DNA from: Paenibacillus albicereus
Lineage (GTDB): Bacteria; Bacillota; Bacilli; Paenibacillales; Paenibacillaceae
NCBI RefSeq assembly: GCF_012676905.1
Contig: NZ_CP051428.1
Span: 1,822,001-1,886,000 of the forward strand
Reading direction: 5' to 3'
DNA: 64,000 nt
Part shown: in pieces, positions 49,438-57,947 of the stretch
Position numbering within the stretch: position 1 is the first letter of the stretch
Layout of the letters: the number at the start of each line of letters is the position of its first letter
The notes under the pieces: generated by a model
The model's database searches: none
Seen by the model: the letters and a program-made list of their open reading frames with translations, nothing else
Told to the model about the DNA's origin: nothing
Translations under genes and position numbers: made by a program

Positions 49438-50970
49438 ATGTCCGCAATCAAGCGCCGAATCGCGCTGACGATGGCGGGCCTGCTGCTGATGATGGCGGCG
49501 GGACTGGCCTGGCAGGGGGTGCACGGCCGCGAGCCGGAAAGCGGCGGTCCCGTTCCGAGCGAGCCGGAGGCGACGCTGAAGTTTTATTTCGGAGGGGATA
49601 AAAAAGCGGCGACCGACGAGGTGTGGACGGCCGTCAGCGACTACGTGAAGGCGAAAGGGCTGAACGTGAAGTTCGACATCCAGTTCATCCCGTGGCCGGA
49701 CATGCCCGGCAAGCTGCTGGTGATGGCGGCGGCGGGAGACCGCTGGGACCTCAACTTCGACTCCGATACCTCCTACCAGCAGATGGCCGCGAGAGGCTCC
49801 TACCTGCCGCTGGACGACCTGCTGCCGCGCTATGCTCCGAACCTGTATGCCAAGTACAAGGATCAGGGCACGCTCGGCTCCGCGACGGTGGACGGGGAGA
49901 TCGTCGCGCTTCCGTGGACGGTCAAGATGAACCAGCGCTTCTATGCCGGCTGGCGCTCCGATCTGGCTCGCAAGGCAGGCATCGCGCGCGAACCGGACTC
50001 GGTCCGGACGATCGAGGACGTCGACCGCCTGCTGCACGAGCTGCGCGAAGCCTACCCCGAGGCCAAGCTGACGCGCACCTCGCCGCTGCCGATCTATACG
50101 GTGAGGGAGGAGTGGGTCGATCTCGGCTTCCATAACCTCGGCTTCTACCTCGGCGATCCGAAGCTGACGGTGAGGGCGCTCGAGGACCAGCCGTTCTATC
50201 TGGAGGCGGCCCGGATGAGCCGGAGCTGGTACGAGAGCAACATCCTGAACCGCGACGCGCTCATCGACAAGGAGAGCGCCGCCGACCAGTGGCGCGGCGG
50301 CAAGATGCTGTTCACGATCACGTCCCATGAGTGGGCGTTCGCCGCCGATCCCGGCTTCACCGATCCTTCCTATGCCCAGCAAATGTCGCTGCTGTATCCC
50401 GACAAGCGGTATGTCAACCGGTCGCCGACGGCGAACGTCGTCGCCATCAACCGCAATTCGGAGCATCCCGACCGGGTGCTGCGCTTCCTCGACCTGCTCG
50501 AGACGGACCGGACGCTGTACGATCTCGTCATCTACGGCATCCAGGGCAAGACCTATCTGCTGGAGAACGGCAAGGCGGTCTACCCGAGCCAGATGCAGTT
50601 CGCTACGAGCAACTACATGGATTGGGACGGTCAGTGGGCGTTCTGGAAGCCCGCCTTCATGCGGCCGACGACGACCTACCCGCAAGGCTTCTGGGAGGAA
50701 GAGACGCGCTTCGCGGAGCTGCCGATGAACGTCGACTCGCCGGTGGCGGGCCTGTTCATCAGCGACGACCTTATCTTCTCCGAGCTGTCCAAGCGCGACC
50801 AGGCGTACGAGGAGCTCGGCAAGCGCATCGAGTACGGCATGGCCGGCGATCCGGAGGCGGCGGTCCGGACGTATCGCGACCGGCAGGAGCGCGCCGGCAA
50901 GGCGCGCGTCCTGGCCGACGTGCAGCGGCAGATCGACCGCTATCTCCAAGACCGAACGAACGGAGGGTGA
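49438..50970 (+). CDS. Secreted/anchored extracellular substrate-binding protein (DUF3502-like C-terminus)
   Basis: 510 residues. N-terminal hydrophobic segment (~10-25, LTMAGLLLMMAAGLAWQG) without a lipobox Cys, then a LplA/YtcQ-type binding domain (LKFYFGGDKKAATDEVWTAV; PWTVKMNQRFYAG; SPTANVVAINRNSEHPDRVL) and a DUF3502-like tail (GKRIEYGMAGDPEAAVRTYR). No permease accompanies it; instead it lies 6 bp before a response regulator and then a sensor kinase. It may therefore deliver ligand to the kinase or to a permease encoded elsewhere. ATG preceded by GGGAGG at a long distance. Confidence 0.85.
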   Translation: MSAIKRRIALTMAGLLLMMAAGLAWQGVHGREPESGGPVPSEPEATLKFYFGGDKKAATDEVWTAVSDYVKAKGLNVKFDIQFIPWPDMPGKLLVMAAAGDRWDLNFDSDTSYQQMAARGSYLPLDDLLPRYAPNLYAKYKDQGTLGSATVDGEIVALPWTVKMNQRFYAGWRSDLARKAGIAREPDSVRTIEDVDRLLHELREAYPEAKLTRTSPLPIYTVREEWVDLGFHNLGFYLGDPKLTVRALEDQPFYLEAARMSRSWYESNILNRDALIDKESAADQWRGGKMLFTITSHEWAFAADPGFTDPSYAQQMSLLYPDKRYVNRSPTANVVAINRNSEHPDRVLRFLDLLETDRTLYDLVIYGIQGKTYLLENGKAVYPSQMQFATSNYMDWDGQWAFWKPAFMRPTTTYPQGFWEEETRFAELPMNVDSPVAGLFISDDLIFSELSKRDQAYEELGKRIEYGMAGDPEAAVRTYRDRQERAGKARVLADVQRQIDRYLQDRTNGG

Positions 50971-50976
50971 TTCCGC

Positions 50977-52614
50977 GTGCTGAGCGTGCTGATCGTAGAC
51001 GACGAATTTGAGATCCGGGAAGGGCTGCGGCGGCAGATTCCATGGGAGGAATTCGGCATGTCCGAGGTGCTCACGGCCGGAGACGGCGACGAGGCGCTGG
51101 AGCTTGCGCTGGACCGGCGGCCCGATCTGATCGTGACCGACATCAAGATGAACCGCATGTCCGGCCTGGAGCTGCTGGACGCCTTGCGCTCCGTCCCGGA
51201 TTACGAGTGGAAGGCGATCCTCGTCAGCGGCTACGACGACTTCGAGCTCGTCAAGCAGGGCATGCAGCTGCAGGCGATGGACTACATCCTCAAGCCGATC
51301 AGCAAGGACGAGCTCGGACGGATCGCGCGGCGGGCCGCCGATACGATCGCCGCCGAGCGGGCGGAGCGGACGAGCCGCTCGCAGCTGAGCGACCAGATGC
51401 GGCTCGCCTTGCCCAAGCTGCGGGACGAGGTGCTGCGGGAGCTGGCGGAGAGCGGGTACGACCCGTACCGGCAGACGCGCGTGCAGCACCGGCTTCAGGC
51501 GCTGAAGCTCGAGTGGATGGAGCGGATGCCGCTGCTGATGCTGCTTGCGGAGGCGGACGACCTGAAGGCGGTCGCCGCCTCCAGCCGCTATCCGGGCGAA
51601 GCGGAGCTGATCCGGTTCGGCATCGGCAACGTCGTCAGCCAGACGCTTGCCGAGGAGTATCCCGGCCAGGCGGTTCTGTTCCCCGATTCGGACGGACGCT
51701 GGGCAGCCGTGCTCGCCTGCCCCGACGAAGGGCTGGCGGAGCGGGCGCTCGCTGTCGCCGAGGAATGCCTGCAGCGCATCCGGCGCTTCGTCAAGGTCGG
51801 CGCGAGCCTGTCGCTGTCGTCGGCTCCGCGCGACTGGGCGCATCTGCGTCCGATGTATTCCGAATGCAGGGAATACCTGGAGAAAAAGGCGGCTTACGGC
51901 GGCGGCCGCGTGTTCACCGAACGCTCCGAGGAGGAGCTCGAGGCGGAGGAGCCGCTGTCGGTCCGGGAGCCTTCCGATGCGGCCGACCTGCTGCGCTACG
52001 GCTCCGACGAGGACATCCATGCGGCGATGGAAGGCTTCTCCGCCATGGTCAAGTCGTGGGAGCGGGACGGGCTCAAGGATATCCAGCAAGCGGTCTTCCA
52101 CTGGCTGATGGACGTCTATCGCCTGGCGGCGGCGGCCGGCTGGAGCGACCGCTCCTGGGAGAGGGACCCGATCGCGCTCTGGGAGCAGCTGGAGCGCTAC
52201 GACAACGTGCAGTCGCTGCGCGAGCATGCGGAGGAAGCGCTGCTGCGGGCCGCCCGCGACCTGCGCCGCACGTCGGCGCAGACGAGCCAGATCGTGCAGG
52301 AGGCGGAGCGGATCATCCGGGCCCGCTATGCGGACGGGCTGACGCTGCAGGCCGTCGCGGACGAGGTGCATGTGACGCCGGTCTGGCTGAGCAAGCTGTT
52401 CAAGAAGGAAAAGGGGCGCACGTTCCTCGAGGAGCTGACCGAGACGAGGCTGGCCCGGGCCAAGGAGCTGCTCGCCGACGTCCGCTTCAAGATTTATCAG
52501 GTGTCCTACTCGGTCGGGTACAAGGACCCGGTGCATTTCACCAAGCTGTTCAAGAAGCAGCTCGGAATGACGCCCAAGGAATACCGCAGGCAAAGAGGCA
52601 TCCTGGATGATTAA
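50977..52614 (+). CDS. YesN-type response regulator with AraC DNA-binding domain
   Basis: 545 residues. Receiver domain (1 to ~125) with phosphoacceptor D55 (LIVTDIKM) and acidic pair D8-D9, conserved Lys in YILKPISKDEL. A long middle region (~130-430) and a C-terminal AraC-type double HTH (~440-545; LTLQAVADEVHVTPVWLSKLFK, YQVSYSVGYKDPVHFTKLFK). GTG start, 6 bp after the binding protein stop; the kinase start overlaps its end by 8 bp. It is the best in-window candidate to bind the 20-bp-spaced GCCAA modules. Confidence 0.94.
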   Translation: MLSVLIVDDEFEIREGLRRQIPWEEFGMSEVLTAGDGDEALELALDRRPDLIVTDIKMNRMSGLELLDALRSVPDYEWKAILVSGYDDFELVKQGMQLQAMDYILKPISKDELGRIARRAADTIAAERAERTSRSQLSDQMRLALPKLRDEVLRELAESGYDPYRQTRVQHRLQALKLEWMERMPLLMLLAEADDLKAVAASSRYPGEAELIRFGIGNVVSQTLAEEYPGQAVLFPDSDGRWAAVLACPDEGLAERALAVAEECLQRIRRFVKVGASLSLSSAPRDWAHLRPMYSECREYLEKKAAYGGGRVFTERSEEELEAEEPLSVREPSDAADLLRYGSDEDIHAAMEGFSAMVKSWERDGLKDIQQAVFHWLMDVYRLAAAAGWSDRSWERDPIALWEQLERYDNVQSLREHAEEALLRAARDLRRTSAQTSQIVQEAERIIRARYADGLTLQAVADEVHVTPVWLSKLFKKEKGRTFLEELTETRLARAKELLADVRFKIYQVSYSVGYKDPVHFTKLFKKQLGMTPKEYRRQRGILDD

Positions 52615-54478
52615 GGGCTCGCTGAAGCTCGCCTCCTCGTTCCGCAACAAGATGATCTTCCTTTTTTTCGCGATTACGATCGTGCCGTTCCTGCTGTTCG
52701 CCTCCTATGCCTACACGAAGTCGGTGGAGGGCATCCAGAACGCCAACGCGACGTTCTCGATGGATTATCTGGAGCAGACCAAGCGCAACGTGGAGGCCTA
52801 CCTGAACCAGCTCAACGACCAGGTGAACGACCTGATCGGCGACGGGGCGCTGCAGGCGATGCTGGCCGCGCCGCCCGACGAGGCCGGCGAGGAGGAGGCG
52901 GTCGCGGTCGACCTCCTCAACCTCGTCTACCAAAAGAAGAAGCAGATCGACGCGCTGCAGGTCCGGGTGTTCCCGCTGCCGATGGAAGCCTATCCGACCT
53001 ATATGCGCACGCTCGGCGCGCCGCCCGGCGTGGAGCGGGAGGCGTGGTTCGAGCGCGCCAGGCAGAGCGTCGTGCCGACCTGGAGCCTGGCGCTCGGCAG
53101 CGGTCCCGGCTCCGGTCCGTTGCTCGTGTACGTCAAGACGTTCACGGGCCTCCATGACCGGACGCCGCGCGGGCTCGTCGCGACAGACCTGTCCGAGAGC
53201 CACCTGAGCCGCTTCTTCTCGCCGACCAAGCGGCTGGAGGGCCAGCGCTTCCTGCTGCTCGGCGAGCAAGGAGAGATCCTGTTCGACTCCTCGCGCAGCG
53301 AGTGGACCGGGCAGCCGCTTCCGTCCGCCGAGCTGGAGCAGAGGCGGCAGGTGCAGACCGAGGGCGAGATGACGATCCCGCTGCAAGGAGAGGAGCAGCT
53401 GGCGACATTCGTCAATATGGACAGCCTGCCGTGGACGCTCGTCAGCCTGACGCCGATGAAGGCGCTGACGAAGCCGGTGTCGGACCTGAACCGGCTGCTC
53501 GTCTTTTTCCTGGCCGCTTATCTCGTCTGCTCGGTCGGCGTCGTCGCCTACATCACGCTGTCGTTCACGCAGCCGATCTTCCAGCTCGTGCGGCTCATGC
53601 GCAAGCTCGAGGACGGCGACTTCGCCCTGCACATCCCGCATCAGAGCCGCCAGGACGAGATCGGCTGGCTGTACCGCGGCTTCAACCGCATCCTGCGGCG
53701 GATCGAGTCGCTCATCGAGCAGTCCACGCTCGCCGAGCGCAGCAAGAAGGAGCTGGAGTTCCAGGTGCTCAGCCATCAGATCAACCCGCACTTCCTGTAC
53801 AATACGCTCGATTCGATCCGCTGGAAGGCGGAGAACCACGGCCGGACCGACATCGGCGAGATGGTGTCGGCGCTCGGCAACCTGCTGCGGCTCAGCCTCA
53901 ACCAGGGCAAGGAGCTGACGACCGTCGGCCGGGAGCTGGAGCAGGTCAAGGCGTATGTGCAGATCGAGCAGGCGCGCATCGGCCGGCCGCTGCGCGTCGC
54001 GTACTTCTTCGACGAGCGCATGCTGGAGCGGCCGCTCATCCGGCTGCTGCTGCAGCCGCTCGTCGAAAACGCGATCCAGCACAGCATCCGCGAGAACATC
54101 GACCGCGGCAAGGTGGTGCTGACCGGCAGGATGGACGGGGAAGACCTGCGGATCGAGATCGCCGACAACGGCCGGGGCATCCCGGACTCGGTGCTCCGGG
54201 CGCTGGACAGCGAGGAGTCCGCCCCGGTCCGCGGCCGCCGCACCGGCGTCGGCCTGCGCAACGTCAACGAGCGGCTGAAGCTGTATTTCGGGCCGGACTA
54301 CCGGCTGCGCATCGACACCGGCGAGCAGGGCACGCGCATCGTGATCCGCCATCCGGCGCTGCCGCCCGACGATGCGGGAGCGGAGCGGAGGCTGGCGCAG
54401 CCGGGCGGGGAGACAAGCCAAGACCGCCCTGCAAACGCCAAGGATGCCTCCTACCGGCCGGACGGGCCGGAAGGGTAA
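52607..54478 (+). CDS. YesM-type sensor histidine kinase
   Basis: 623 residues. Membrane helix ~15-37, extracellular cache-like sensor domain (~40-290), second helix ~295-320 (VFFLAAYLVCSVGVVAYI), HAMP linker (LMRKLEDGDFALHIPHQS), His_kinase core with the phosphorylated His in LSHQINPHFLYNTLDSI (about residue 393), and HATPase (LLQPLVENAIQHSI, IADNGRGIPDS, GVGLRNVNERLKL). Pairs with the upstream regulator (8-bp overlap). Its last ~20 codons contain the GH43 activator module, so the promoter of the next gene lies inside this coding sequence. Confidence 0.95.
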   Translation: MIKGSLKLASSFRNKMIFLFFAITIVPFLLFASYAYTKSVEGIQNANATFSMDYLEQTKRNVEAYLNQLNDQVNDLIGDGALQAMLAAPPDEAGEEEAVAVDLLNLVYQKKKQIDALQVRVFPLPMEAYPTYMRTLGAPPGVEREAWFERARQSVVPTWSLALGSGPGSGPLLVYVKTFTGLHDRTPRGLVATDLSESHLSRFFSPTKRLEGQRFLLLGEQGEILFDSSRSEWTGQPLPSAELEQRRQVQTEGEMTIPLQGEEQLATFVNMDSLPWTLVSLTPMKALTKPVSDLNRLLVFFLAAYLVCSVGVVAYITLSFTQPIFQLVRLMRKLEDGDFALHIPHQSRQDEIGWLYRGFNRILRRIESLIEQSTLAERSKKELEFQVLSHQINPHFLYNTLDSIRWKAENHGRTDIGEMVSALGNLLRLSLNQGKELTTVGRELEQVKAYVQIEQARIGRPLRVAYFFDERMLERPLIRLLLQPLVENAIQHSIRENIDRGKVVLTGRMDGEDLRIEIADNGRGIPDSVLRALDSEESAPVRGRRTGVGLRNVNERLKLYFGPDYRLRIDTGEQGTRIVIRHPALPPDDAGAERRLAQPGGETSQDRPANAKDASYRPDGPEG

Positions 54479-54481
54479 GAT
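54417..54481 (+). promoter_or_regulatory. AraC-type activator module and -10, before GH43
   Basis: GCCAA (54417) and GCCAA (54437), 20 bp apart, GCCTCCTAC at the same offset (54446-54454), then 21 bp and TAAGAT (54476-54481), 39 bp from the second half-site. All of it but the last bases lies in the 3' end of the kinase gene. Confidence 0.72.
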
Positions 54482-54516
54482 GGACCCATCATCCCTTTCG
54501 AGGAGGCACTCTGCCC

Positions 54517-55833
54517 ATGAACGACAATCTGCAAGCAGCAGCCGGCCGCAAGACGGCAGGCAACCCGATCGTGACCTCGATCTACACCGCCGACCCTTCC
54601 GCCCATGCGTGGGGGGACGGCCGCCTGTATATCTACGCCTCGCATGACATGGACCCGGCCCGGGGTTGCGACCTCATGGACCGCTACCACGTCTTCTCCT
54701 CCGCCGATCTGGTCGACTGGACCGACGAAGGCGAGATCCTGCGCTCGGGCGACGTCGCCTGGGGCCGCCCCGAGGGCGGCTTCATGTGGGCGCCCGACGC
54801 CGCCTTCAAGGACGGCGTCTATTATTTCTATTATCCGCATCCGAGCGGCACCGACTGGAACGGCACGTGGAAGATCGGCGTGGCGACGAGCTCCGAGCCG
54901 GCGCGCGGCTTCCGCGACCAGGGCTATATGGAAGGCCTCGGCGGCTTCGCGATGATCGATCCGTGCGTGTTCGAGGACGAGGACGGCAGGCACTATTTCT
55001 ACTACGGAGGCGGAGGACGCTGCCAGGGCGGCGAGCTCGGGGAGGACATGATGTCCATCCGGGGCGGGATGGCGGACATGGAAGGGCTGGAGGACTTTCA
55101 TGAAGCGGCCTGGGTGTTCAAGCGCGGCGGCCTCTACTACCTGACGTACGCCGACAACCTGGAGGACAACAACCGCATGCGCTACGCGACAAGCGCCTCT
55201 CCGCTCGGGCCTTGGACGTACCGGGGCATCTTCCTCGAGCCGACGGGCTGCTCCACCACGCACGGCTCGGTCGCCGAGTTCAAGGGCGGATGGTATCTGT
55301 TCTACCACAATCAGGCGATCTCGGACCAAGGCAACCTGCGCAGCATGTGCATCGACCGGATGGAGTTCGAGGCGGACGGCTCGATCCGCACCGTCGTTCA
55401 GACCGCCGGGGGCGTGGAGCGCGCCGGGGATGCGGCGGAGCCGGAGCGGCCGCGGCGGTTCTATCCGGCGGCGGATGCCCGGCCGGACGGAGGGGCTCGC
55501 CTGGAGGCGGCTGGCTCCGCGTCCGCGATCGGAGGCTTGGAAGCGCCGGGCGCGGGAGCGGCCTTCGCCGGCGTCGACGGCGGGAGCGGCGGCCGCGCGG
55601 CCGTGCGGGTCCGCTATGCGTCGTCCGAGCGCCTCGCCAAGCTGCGGCTGATCGTGAACGGCGAGGACTGGTCGCTGCTGAACGCCTTGTCCACGGGCGG
55701 GGCGGAGCTCTTTGACGGCGATGCCGGCTTGACGGTGCCGCTGCGGCCGGGGGCGTCCAACGAGATCCGGCTGGAGGGCGGCTGCGGCGACGTGCGGATC
55801 GCCGGGCTGGCGGTGGAGCTGCTGGACGAATAG
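54517..55833 (+). CDS. Cytoplasmic GH43 glycosidase with C-terminal CBM6-like domain
   Basis: 438 residues, no signal peptide, so it acts on imported oligosaccharides (beta-xylosidase or alpha-arabinofuranosidase type). Five-blade propeller residues: base D26 (YTADPSAHAW), pKa modulator D148 (AMIDPCVFED), acid E196 (DFHEAAWVFKR). The C-terminal ~130 residues (~305-438; AAVRVRYASSERLAKLRLIV) form a CBM6-like sandwich. Start ATG after GAGGAGG. Its promoter module is the same as that of the transporter operons. Confidence 0.9.
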   Translation: MNDNLQAAAGRKTAGNPIVTSIYTADPSAHAWGDGRLYIYASHDMDPARGCDLMDRYHVFSSADLVDWTDEGEILRSGDVAWGRPEGGFMWAPDAAFKDGVYYFYYPHPSGTDWNGTWKIGVATSSEPARGFRDQGYMEGLGGFAMIDPCVFEDEDGRHYFYYGGGGRCQGGELGEDMMSIRGGMADMEGLEDFHEAAWVFKRGGLYYLTYADNLEDNNRMRYATSASPLGPWTYRGIFLEPTGCSTTHGSVAEFKGGWYLFYHNQAISDQGNLRSMCIDRMEFEADGSIRTVVQTAGGVERAGDAAEPERPRRFYPAADARPDGGARLEAAGSASAIGGLEAPGAGAAFAGVDGGSGGRAAVRVRYASSERLAKLRLIVNGEDWSLLNALSTGGAELFDGDAGLTVPLRPGASNEIRLEGGCGDVRIAGLAVELLDE

Positions 55834-55874
55834 CGTGTCATGCGCTTGCGGCGTCCTACGATCCAGGATGCGCA

Positions 55875-55904
55875 GGCCCTTCCCTTCGGGGGAGGGCTTT
55901 TTTT
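55875..55904 (+). terminator. Rho-independent terminator after GH43
   Basis: GCCCTTCCC, loop TTC, GGGGGAGGGC, then seven T. Confidence 0.85.
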
Positions 55905-56021
55905 GGCGCTGGCTGCATTCCTCCCGATCCTCCTCCCCATCCCCGCCTATCTTCCCTCCCGGGTTCGGGAGGGCTTCTCTATGATGGGAGATAGCCTTCC
56001 AGGGAAAGAGGAGATCAGCGC

Positions 56022-57755
56022 TTGAACAAGATGTATGTCAATGTCATCCACCGCGCCGACCGCGGGCCCGCCATGCGCGAGGGGCTCCGGTTCCAGCAGG
56101 ATGCGGCCCATGAGGCCGGCATCCGCACCACGATCCTGATGTCGTACGAAGGGCTGTGCGATCCGGAGATGGTCGCCTACGTCAAGACGCAGCAGCAGCT
56201 CGGCGACGAGATCGGCATCCATTTCCACAACTTCATGTGCGAGGAGATGAGGCCGTTCGCCGAGAGCGACGACATGGCCCTCTACCTGCACTCGACCGCG
56301 TCCAAGAAAAGCATCGTCGACCGCATCTTCCAGACGTTCGAGGAGGCGTTCGGCTTCGCGCCGGTCTCGATCGGCGGGTACATCCTCGACTCCGAGACGA
56401 TTCTCTACATCAAGCAGAAGCAGCCTCAGGTGAAGGCGGCGATCACGAACTGCTTCGAGGAAGGCGTCAAGATGTTCGAGGGCAACAACAACTCCTGGTA
56501 CCTGTTCAGCGACGGCGGTCCATGGGGCGCGTTCTATCCGTCCCGGCATCATCATCTCGCTCCGGCGCGGAGCGCGGAGGAGGCGATCGACATCGTCTCG
56601 CTGCCGCATCTCAACCGCGACATGGTGCTGGCGCTGACGAGCCGCGACGACTACTTCTCGTCCCATCCGGCCAACGTCATGAGGGCCAAGGCCAACGACG
56701 GCCCGCGCAGCCCGTACATGCGCCGCTTCGTCGACCAGTGGATCCAGCAGAAGGACTACAACGGCTTCTCCTATTACAGCGTGTTCGTCAGCACGCCGTG
56801 GGTCATGCCGGGCAACATCTTCGTCGACGACGCGGAGCATGCCAAGGCGCTGTACGTCGACTCCTTGCAGTACCTGCGGCAAAAGGCCGACGAAGGCGAG
56901 GCGGAGCTCGCCACGATGAGCGGGTTCGCCGACGCTTACCGCTTGCTGGCCGGGCCGGACAAGCCGGAAGTGAACTTGTGGAAGGACATCCTCGCCGGCA
57001 CGAAAAGGCAGACGTTCTGGTACGTCGACTCCGCCTTCCGCTGCGCCATCGACCTGAACATCGGCGGCACGATCTGCGATCTGCGGCCGTATGTCGGCGA
57101 GCTGTCCGGCGACATGGGGCCGGATACCGAGATCCTGTGGAACGGCAACCATCCGTACCTCATCGCCAAGGAGCATCGCGGCCATTCCGGCCATCGCTGC
57201 GTCGTCTCGATCGGCGGCGCCTCCGCCAGCATCGAGAACGTGCGCACGGGGGGGCGCGTCGGCCGCAGCGCCGAGGGCAAGCATCAGCTGATCGTCGACC
57301 CGATCGTGCTGGAGGTCGGCGGCCATGAGGTGACGCTGGAGTCGACGTTCACCTTCGAGGGCGCCGGACGCATCCGCATCGAGCGGCGCGTCGCCGCTGT
57401 CTCGGACCCGGATGTCGAGGTGGGCGTGGCGGAAGTATTCGACGGCTGCTACGGAACGACCATCTACCCGGAGGACATGCGCGGCATCGGGCTGCATGCC
57501 GAGGGCGCGGCCGAGAGCGCGTCGCTGGCGTATGCCTACCGCTCGGGCAAGGCGGCGGTGGAGTCGCCGAAGCGCCTGTCCGCCACCGTGCCCAAGCTGA
57601 GGACCCGGGTGTCGCTCGTGCCGGAGCCAGGCTCCGCCGACCGCGGCTCGGTGCAGGAGGGCGTGCTGTTCAAGCCTTATTACAAGCTGTCCTCCGAAAA
57701 GACGCTGAAGCAGGGAGGTGCCACCGCGACATGGCTGATTCTGGAGCAAGCCTGA
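56022..57755 (+). CDS. NodB/deacetylase-like barrel protein of unknown substrate
   Basis: 577 residues, cytosolic (no signal). N-terminal ~300 residues form a (beta/alpha)-barrel-like region with a deacetylase-style motif GDEIGIHFHN and HHHLAPARS. A C-terminal beta-rich half (~330-577; VVSIGGASASIENVRTGG, VTLESTFTFEGAGRIRIERR) looks like a carbohydrate-active or galactose-mutarotase-like domain. No family could be named with confidence. The TTG start at 56022 is chosen because GAGGAG sits 8 bp before it; an ATG 9 bp downstream is too far. It overlaps the next gene and is followed by an SGNH hydrolase, so de-esterification or deacetylation of imported sugars is an inference. Confidence 0.72.
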   Translation: MNKMYVNVIHRADRGPAMREGLRFQQDAAHEAGIRTTILMSYEGLCDPEMVAYVKTQQQLGDEIGIHFHNFMCEEMRPFAESDDMALYLHSTASKKSIVDRIFQTFEEAFGFAPVSIGGYILDSETILYIKQKQPQVKAAITNCFEEGVKMFEGNNNSWYLFSDGGPWGAFYPSRHHHLAPARSAEEAIDIVSLPHLNRDMVLALTSRDDYFSSHPANVMRAKANDGPRSPYMRRFVDQWIQQKDYNGFSYYSVFVSTPWVMPGNIFVDDAEHAKALYVDSLQYLRQKADEGEAELATMSGFADAYRLLAGPDKPEVNLWKDILAGTKRQTFWYVDSAFRCAIDLNIGGTICDLRPYVGELSGDMGPDTEILWNGNHPYLIAKEHRGHSGHRCVVSIGGASASIENVRTGGRVGRSAEGKHQLIVDPIVLEVGGHEVTLESTFTFEGAGRIRIERRVAAVSDPDVEVGVAEVFDGCYGTTIYPEDMRGIGLHAEGAAESASLAYAYRSGKAAVESPKRLSATVPKLRTRVSLVPEPGSADRGSVQEGVLFKPYYKLSSEKTLKQGGATATWLILEQA

Positions 57756-57943
57756 AGCTGCTGCTGTGCCCGTCCTGCTTCGCCCGCGAGATCGACTTCC
57801 TGCTCGCCTACGACAAGGCGGACGACGAGTATTACTGCCAGCGCTGCTGCTATGCCGGCAAGGAAGACAACGTGACCGCGTTCTACCGGACGTTCCGCGA
57901 CGAGAAGTACAAGCTGTACAACGTCGAGACGCAGGGGGGCTGA
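57731..57943 (+). CDS. 70-residue double zinc-ribbon mini-protein
   Basis: 70 residues with CPSCF (C13, C16) and CQRCC (C36, C39, C40) pairs ~20 apart, a treble-clef/zinc-ribbon arrangement, then a charged tail (TFRDEKYKLYNVE). It overlaps the previous gene by 25 bp and the GTG of the SGNH gene is 5 bp downstream, so it belongs to that operon. GGAGGTG lies ~10 bp before the ATG. Family not recognised; a small regulatory or chaperone role in the operon is conceivable. Confidence 0.72.
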   Translation: MADSGASLKLLLCPSCFAREIDFLLAYDKADDEYYCQRCCYAGKEDNVTAFYRTFRDEKYKLYNVETQGG

Positions 57944-57947
57944 GCCG

